Origin: Notoacmeibacter ruber
GTDB taxonomy: Bacteria > Pseudomonadota > Alphaproteobacteria > Rhizobiales > Rhizobiaceae
Length of the DNA: 64,000 nt
Assembly (NCBI RefSeq): GCF_003668555.1
Contig: NZ_RCWN01000001.1
Coordinates: 2,889,501 to 2,953,500, forward strand
Reading direction: 5' to 3'
The stretch's first letter is position 1. Each line of letters starts with the position of its first letter. The position numbers were made by a program, and so were the translations under genes. The notes under the pieces were generated by a model. That model was not told the origin of the DNA, searched no databases, and saw only the letters and a list, made by a program, of their open reading frames with translations. This document shows, one piece after another, positions 59,176 through 64,000 of the stretch.

Positions 59176-61676
59176 TCCGCGGCGTGGGTCATGCCGTTGG
59201 CCGAAAAGGGAATACGGCACGTCACGGTGGTGCCCTCGTCAGGACCTGTTTCGACCGTGACTTCGCCCTCATGCAGCTCCACAAGGCTTTTGACGATGGC
59301 GAGGCCAAGGCCGGCACCGTGCTTCTGGCCGGCGCGGCTTCCGGTCTGGAAGCGTTTGAAGATATTGGCGAGGACAGCCGGATCGACCCCCGGGCCGTCA
59401 TCGTGCACGGAAAACTCGACCGCGCCCGATGCTTGGCGGCAGGTCAGCGAGATCGTGCTGCCTTCCGGCGCATGGTCGGCTGCATTGCTGAGGAGGTTGT
59501 GCAGCACCTGGCGCATCCGTTCGGGATCGGCATTGATCTGGTCTGGCGCGTTCTCGTTCGACAGGACGAGGGTGAGGGCATCTTCTTCCAGGCGCGGCCT
59601 GATGGCGATTTCGCTCTGTTCGAGTAGGTTCGCCACGTCCACCTCTTCAATTTCAAGCTGCATCATGCCGGCATCCACGGTCGCCAGATCCAGAATGTCG
59701 TTCACAATCGTCAGCAATGTGGCCGAGGACGTGGAAATGTGCTCGATATATTCATCCTGTGTCGGAGTGAGCGGGCCGGCCATCCCCGTCGCAATCAGAT
59801 CGGTAAACCCGATAATGTTCGTCAGCGGACTGCGCAACTCGTAGGAGACGTGCTGGACGAAGTCGTTCTTAAGCTGGTCGGCGCGCTGAAGCGCCTCGTT
59901 CTTGTCTTTCAGTGCGCGTGCGACGCGCAGGGAATCCGTCTGGTCGACGAAGGTGACCATGAACTGGCCGGCAGGCAAGGGCGCCGCCGTCCACGCCAGG
60001 ATCGTCCCGTCGGATAGTTCGGTCGTCCCTTGCAAGGTGGCGCGGCTTTCGTCAAAGCCGGTGACGAGGGCCAGAAGATCGGCCCAGGGCGTTTCGCCAT
60101 GTTGCGCGGCAGCGGCAGCGCGAACCGCACTGATGTGTACACCTTCATTGATGAGATCGTCCGGCAGGCTCCAGAGACTAGCGAAGGCGGGATTGGCCAG
60201 GCGGATCTTTCCGTCGGGGCCGAACACGACCACGCCTTCCGCCAGATTTTCGAGCGTTTCGCCCTGAACGCGTAAGGCCTGCGTGTAACGGCTTTGCAGC
60301 GCCATCTGCTCGGTCAGGTTTTCGAAAATCCACGTCACGCCGCCATTGGGCTGCGGATTTGCGATCACGCGAATGGTCCGGCCGTCAGGCAGGTGCCACC
60401 AGTGCTCCTGGCTTTCGATGGCGCGATAGGCCGACAGGACATTGTCCTTCCAGCGCCGCCATTCGGGCTGTTCCGACAGAATCCTCTCCTGCCGTAAACG
60501 GTCGAGCAGAAGCGTGTTGGACGGCACGCTTTCCAGAAAGGGCGTATCGAGACCGAAAAGGCTCTGAAAGGCCTGATTATAGAACCGGAGCTTTTCGTCG
60601 CGGTCGAAGATGGCGATCGCCGTATTCAGACGGTCGAGCGTCAGGGCATGGCTTTGCGCCATCCGCTCCAGCTCGTCCCGCAATCCCGCGGTTTCCGTTC
60701 TGTCGATCACCATTCCGGCGCGGCCCTCGGCCGTCTGGACCGAGGTGATGTCGAGCCGCCGCTTGTCACCGGCGATTACCATGCTCGTCTCTTGGCGAAT
60801 GCGCGCTTCCTCACCATGGCGGCGGTTCAGCATTTCGCGGGCGGCCGTGTCGAGCAGTTCGACCGGTGGGTCGCCGGCGCTCTGGTCCCTGTCGAAGCCC
60901 GTCAGACCGGCATAGGCCGGGTTGATATAGCTGAGCGTGCCGTCCGTTTCACGGATCCACATCGGCAGCGGAGCCGCTTCCGCCAGTTCTTGTAGAAGGT
61001 GGAGGTCCTTGCGGATCTCCTCATGCTCGGCCTTGAGGGCGACATGCTCGGCACGCATCGCGGAGACCGACAGGAACCGGACGATGCTGTGGTGCGGCGT
61101 CAGCCGCCCGATGACCTCGATCAGTGTTCCGTTCCGGCTGGCGACGATGGTGTCGAAAGGCTCGCCCTGATCGCGGAGCGCGATGATCGCCGATTCCAGT
61201 TCGGCAGCGGTGCGGCCGGTCAGCCAGCGGCCGAAAGCCATGAAAGCGGAGCGGTCGTGCGGCGCGCCACAGGCGGCGGGCAGGTCTCCGACCAGTTCGG
61301 CACGGCCCTCACCTTGGCGGGGCCATACGATGAGCCGCTGATCTTTCAGGTTGAGAAGGCTCTCATTGCGCTGAAGCGCTGCGGACAGGTCGGACACACG
61401 GTTGCGAAGCTCTTCGTTGAGAGCATCGGACCGGGTCCGTTCCCGGATCATCCAGAAGGTCAGAAGAAAGGCCGCGCCCAATACGCCAGCCAGTACCGAG
61501 GTCATGATGACGTTTGCGGTGGAGAGATTGGCCAGCACCGCCGCCTCGGACGGACCCGTAATGCAAAGCAGCATCAAGGTCGCCATGACGATCCTGCGCC
61601 CAGCTGATCCGTAAAGTCGCGGTGTGCGGCGCGAACGCTTCGCGGCTTCGCACTTTCCGCCATCCTCGTATGGCAC
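59172..61676 (-). CDS. divL: DivL-type PAS sensor pseudo-kinase
   Basis: About 834 residues: a hydrophobic N-terminus with membrane segment (VIMTSVLAGVLGAAFLLTFW), several PAS domains (about 230-580; for example MWIRETDGTLSYINPAYAGLTG), a DHp helix and an HATPase domain (NLLSNAADHAPEGS, DDGPGVDPAV, GAGLGLAIVKSLVELHEG). The H-box reads HVSYELRSPLTNI: Tyr612 stands where histidine kinases have the phospho-His. This is the hallmark of DivL, which controls CckA-CtrA in the cell cycle. Start GTG (61676, GAGGGG upstream) or ATG at 61586. Confidence 0.88.
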   Translation of the reverse strand: MPYEDGGKCEAAKRSRRTPRLYGSAGRRIVMATLMLLCITGPSEAAVLANLSTANVIMTSVLAGVLGAAFLLTFWMIRERTRSDALNEELRNRVSDLSAALQRNESLLNLKDQRLIVWPRQGEGRAELVGDLPAACGAPHDRSAFMAFGRWLTGRTAAELESAIIALRDQGEPFDTIVASRNGTLIEVIGRLTPHHSIVRFLSVSAMRAEHVALKAEHEEIRKDLHLLQELAEAAPLPMWIRETDGTLSYINPAYAGLTGFDRDQSAGDPPVELLDTAAREMLNRRHGEEARIRQETSMVIAGDKRRLDITSVQTAEGRAGMVIDRTETAGLRDELERMAQSHALTLDRLNTAIAIFDRDEKLRFYNQAFQSLFGLDTPFLESVPSNTLLLDRLRQERILSEQPEWRRWKDNVLSAYRAIESQEHWWHLPDGRTIRVIANPQPNGGVTWIFENLTEQMALQSRYTQALRVQGETLENLAEGVVVFGPDGKIRLANPAFASLWSLPDDLINEGVHISAVRAAAAAQHGETPWADLLALVTGFDESRATLQGTTELSDGTILAWTAAPLPAGQFMVTFVDQTDSLRVARALKDKNEALQRADQLKNDFVQHVSYELRSPLTNIIGFTDLIATGMAGPLTPTQDEYIEHISTSSATLLTIVNDILDLATVDAGMMQLEIEEVDVANLLEQSEIAIRPRLEEDALTLVLSNENAPDQINADPERMRQVLHNLLSNAADHAPEGSTISLTCRQASGAVEFSVHDDGPGVDPAVLANIFKRFQTGSRAGQKHGAGLGLAIVKSLVELHEGEVTVETGPDEGTTVTCRIPFSANGMTHAAE

Positions 61677-62050
61677 CCTTCAACCCCTCATATTCGGCTG
61701 ATCGGATTCTCATCCGACTCATCGGTACGCATACGCAACACGCAAAACCCGATCCGGCAGGCCGCTCCGCCAAATGCATTCCCCGGCCTATATGGGTTTG
61801 CAGCACCGCACTTGCCCCATTGCGATGGCCGCAGTTCCCCTCATTAGGGCCGAATCACACCATAGCGGAGGGGCGGATTCGCTGGAAGTGCAACAAACCA
61901 CGCACAAAAGGTTAAGAGCCACAGGTAAGAGGCAGCCAGCGAAGAGAGGCGGCTTGTCATGGTAAACAAATCATAAAGACCGCCTTTAAATAAAAATACA
62001 TACCCCTGCGTCATAAAGGCACAATCCCGCTGTCTTTGACGAGATTTACG
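61677..62050. promoter_or_regulatory. Divergent region between divL and the chemoreceptor
   Basis: About 374 bases with no supportable gene. The half near the chemoreceptor is AT-rich (TTTAAATAAAAATACAT near 61983) and probably holds its promoter. CtrA-type TTAA-N7-TTAA sites were looked for; only a two-mismatch relative is present, so none is claimed. Confidence 0.35.
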
Positions 62051-64000
62051 ATGAAGCCCCATTTGAAGTTCAAACTGACAAATATCGTTTCATTTGCGAC
62101 CGCATGTGTGATGACCCTGGCGCTCGCAGCCGTTTCCATAGCGGTCTTTACCAGTCTCCAATCACGGATTGTCGAGCAGGCCCAGGAAAGCCAGGAAGGC
62201 AGCTTGCGGGTCGCTGCCGCAATCGTCAGCCGTGAGATGGACGGTGTGCGCATCACCACCGACAGCGAAGGCAATGTCGAGCGGGTCGAGATGGATGCCA
62301 TTCCCGAGACCTTCGCGGATCACACCATGATCGATGAGGTCGGTGGCGTGACAGCCGAGACCGCGACCATCTTTAAATGGGATGAGGAAACGCGCGATTT
62401 CTGGCGTAAGACCACCAATATCGTCAAACCCGACGGAACGCGGGCGGTCGGTACACAGCTCGGCCAGGACGGCGCGGTCTACCCCGTCATCATGAGGGGC
62501 GAGACCTATCGGGGCGAAGCCGTCATTCTTGGCAAGCCTTATTATACGATCTATGCGCCGATCTTTGGACCGGACGGTACGGTTAACGGCATTCTTTACG
62601 CCGGCATCGACAAGGCGCGGATCGATGGACTGATCGGCCAGGTGGCCTGGCCGCTTCTGCTCGTATCGGCTCTGACGCTGCTTGTCGTCGTCGTCCTGAT
62701 GACATTTCTCGCCCGCGCCCTGCTTCGGCCTATTCCGCAGCTGACTTCTGTCGCTACGAAAATCGCAGGCGGCGACAATTCCGTGACTGTTCCCTACAAA
62801 GACGCCAAGAACGAGATCGGCGAACTCGCCCGCTCCATCGAGGTCTTCCAGCAGAACGATATTCGCAAACGCGAAGTGGAAGATGAAGCCGAGGAAGTGC
62901 GGCGCGCCAATGATACCGAACGGACACGGCGCGACGAGGAGCGGGAGCAGTCGGCATCTGAGCTCAGCGGCGCCACCGTCGTTCTCGGCGAGGCGCTGCA
63001 TCGTCTGGCGGAAGGTGATCTGACTGTCCGCGTTGGCGGTCAGTTGCCGGATAATCTGCGGCGTCTGGGGGCCGATTTCGACCTCGCAGTCGAGCGCTTG
63101 GAAGAAACCATCGACAGTGTGCTCAACGGGGTCAATCAGCTCAAGACCGGCACCAATGAAATCGCCGGGGCATCGAAGGATCTGTCGACGCGAACCGAGA
63201 GTCAGGCCACAACGCTGCAGCAGACAGCGGCTGCGGTGACGCAGATCACCGAGACGGTCAATCATACGGCCGAGGGCGCCGTCCAGGCCACCGGCACGAT
63301 GGCAAAAGCCGGCGATGAAGCCGAAAAGAGCGGCCAGGTCGTTGCGCGCGCCGTCGCGGCGATGGGTGATATCGAGAAATCGTCCAAGGAGATTTCGGAG
63401 ATCATTGGCGTTATCGATGAACTGGCCTTCCAGACCAACCTTCTGGCGCTGAATGCCGGCGTCGAGGCGGCGCGCGCCGGCGAAGCCGGACGAGGCTTCG
63501 CGGTCGTGGCCTCGGAAGTGCGTGTTCTGGCGCAGCGCTGTACCGATGCGGCCAAGCAGATCAAGGACTTGATCTCGACCTCTTCCGGTCAGGTGGACGA
63601 GGGCGTGAAGCTGGTCAATCAGACCGGCGAAGCGCTGGCGCGGATCGTCAGCGGCGTCAACGAGATCAGCGCCGTCGTTTCGTCCATTTCACATTCGGCT
63701 CAGGAGCAGGCCGCCGGACTGAAACAGGTGAACGAGGCCGTCAACGAACTCGATAATGTGACGCAGCACAATGCCGCCATGGCTGAGGAATCGACTGCGG
63801 CGACCGATCAGTTGATGCAGCAGGCCAATGAGCTGGCCGATCAGATCAAGCGCTTCAAGACCGCTCAGGCGACGCAGATGCGCGCATCTGCTCCGGTTCA
63901 CGCCGAGCCCCAGCCGTCCGCCAGTTCCTCATCTCTCCGGGATCAGTTGAAGAAGGCGACACCGCACGCATTTGCCGAGCGCAAGCAAGCGGCGCCCACC
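62051..64000 (+). CDS. Methyl-accepting chemotaxis protein (C-terminal end cut by window)
   Basis: 650 codons visible, no stop before the window end. Order: short cytoplasmic N-terminus, first membrane helix (about 12-35), a Cache-type periplasmic sensor (IFKWDEETRDFW; YYTIYAPIFGPDGTVNGILYAGIDK), second helix (about 200-225), HAMP and linker, then the signalling hairpin (EIIGVIDELAFQTNLLALNA; VEAARAGEAGRGFAVVASEVR). The C-terminal tail (HAEPQPSASSS) is flexible. The Cache fold and its FDPDG-like segment suggest small-ligand sensing, maybe carboxylates. Attractant unknown. Confidence 0.93.
   Translation, partial: MKPHLKFKLTNIVSFATACVMTLALAAVSIAVFTSLQSRIVEQAQESQEGSLRVAAAIVSREMDGVRITTDSEGNVERVEMDAIPETFADHTMIDEVGGVTAETATIFKWDEETRDFWRKTTNIVKPDGTRAVGTQLGQDGAVYPVIMRGETYRGEAVILGKPYYTIYAPIFGPDGTVNGILYAGIDKARIDGLIGQVAWPLLLVSALTLLVVVVLMTFLARALLRPIPQLTSVATKIAGGDNSVTVPYKDAKNEIGELARSIEVFQQNDIRKREVEDEAEEVRRANDTERTRRDEEREQSASELSGATVVLGEALHRLAEGDLTVRVGGQLPDNLRRLGADFDLAVERLEETIDSVLNGVNQLKTGTNEIAGASKDLSTRTESQATTLQQTAAAVTQITETVNHTAEGAVQATGTMAKAGDEAEKSGQVVARAVAAMGDIEKSSKEISEIIGVIDELAFQTNLLALNAGVEAARAGEAGRGFAVVASEVRVLAQRCTDAAKQIKDLISTSSGQVDEGVKLVNQTGEALARIVSGVNEISAVVSSISHSAQEQAAGLKQVNEAVNELDNVTQHNAAMAEESTAATDQLMQQANELADQIKRFKTAQATQMRASAPVHAEPQPSASSSSLRDQLKKATPHAFAERKQAAPT

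Noticed and set aside
61677..62050. CtrA-type TTAA-N7-TTAA sites near divL and the chemoreceptor
   Set aside because: The best match has two mismatches in an AT-rich stretch, no better than chance.

Overview
The window is high-GC DNA densely packed with genes in short, translationally coupled operons. It looks chromosomal and comes from an alphaproteobacterium, most likely a Rhizobiales (Hyphomicrobiales) member. The markers are a C4-type 5-aminolevulinate synthase, a DivL-type pseudo-kinase with Tyr at the phosphoacceptor site, an AddAB helicase-nuclease, a type-II-like lumazine synthase behind an FMN riboswitch, a TsaE-phosphotransferase fusion, and an anti-Shine-Dalgarno (CUCCUCCC) small-RNA candidate. 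No rRNA, tRNA, phage, insertion sequence or CRISPR array was seen.

Layout. 1-6.7 kb: siderophore-iron uptake, with an ABC importer, a divergent TonB receptor and an AraC regulator. 6.9-12.6 kb: a LysR-centred accessory cluster (cupin, F420-type oxidoreductase, secreted carboxymuconolactone-decarboxylase-like protein, LysR, secreted cupin, decayed hydrolase, cyclophilin-like protein, SDR). Three of its promoters carry the same T-N11-A operator. 12.9-21.1 kb: a six-gene operon that can take lysine through 2-aminoadipate and glutaryl-CoA to crotonyl-CoA, with a divergent LysR. That LysR is coupled to xylitol dehydrogenase and xylulokinase (21.1-24.8 kb). 24.8-27.3 kb: Lrp regulator, arginase and ornithine cyclodeaminase. 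27.4-31 kb: MarR/membrane protein pair, galE, cytochrome c and galM. 31-39.6 kb: NAD-dependent molybdenum formate dehydrogenase fdsGBA-fdhD-fdsD, a LysR, and an oxalate/formate MFS antiporter with its 44-residue partner.

39.8-45.3 kb: secreted small protein, sRNA candidate, ferredoxin-NADP reductase, FMN riboswitch-ribH, tandem glycine riboswitch-dadA, a DUF1636-like protein and a tyrosine phosphatase-like protein. 45.4-49.7 kb: AI-2E-family permease, CsbD, membrane protein, hemA and a small unknown. 49.7-61.7 kb: a conserved housekeeping block read leftward (divL, tsaE-amgK fusion, murU-like, addB, addA, trxA). 62.05 kb to the end: a chemoreceptor cut by the window edge.

The regulatory picture is rich. 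Two FNR/FixK boxes precede cytochrome c and hemA. Repeated operators sit beside the Lrp, MarR and LysR genes. Two classical riboswitches are complete. The least explained protein is a FabD-like acyltransferase inside the lysine operon that has lost the arginine malonyl transferases use to bind a carboxylate.
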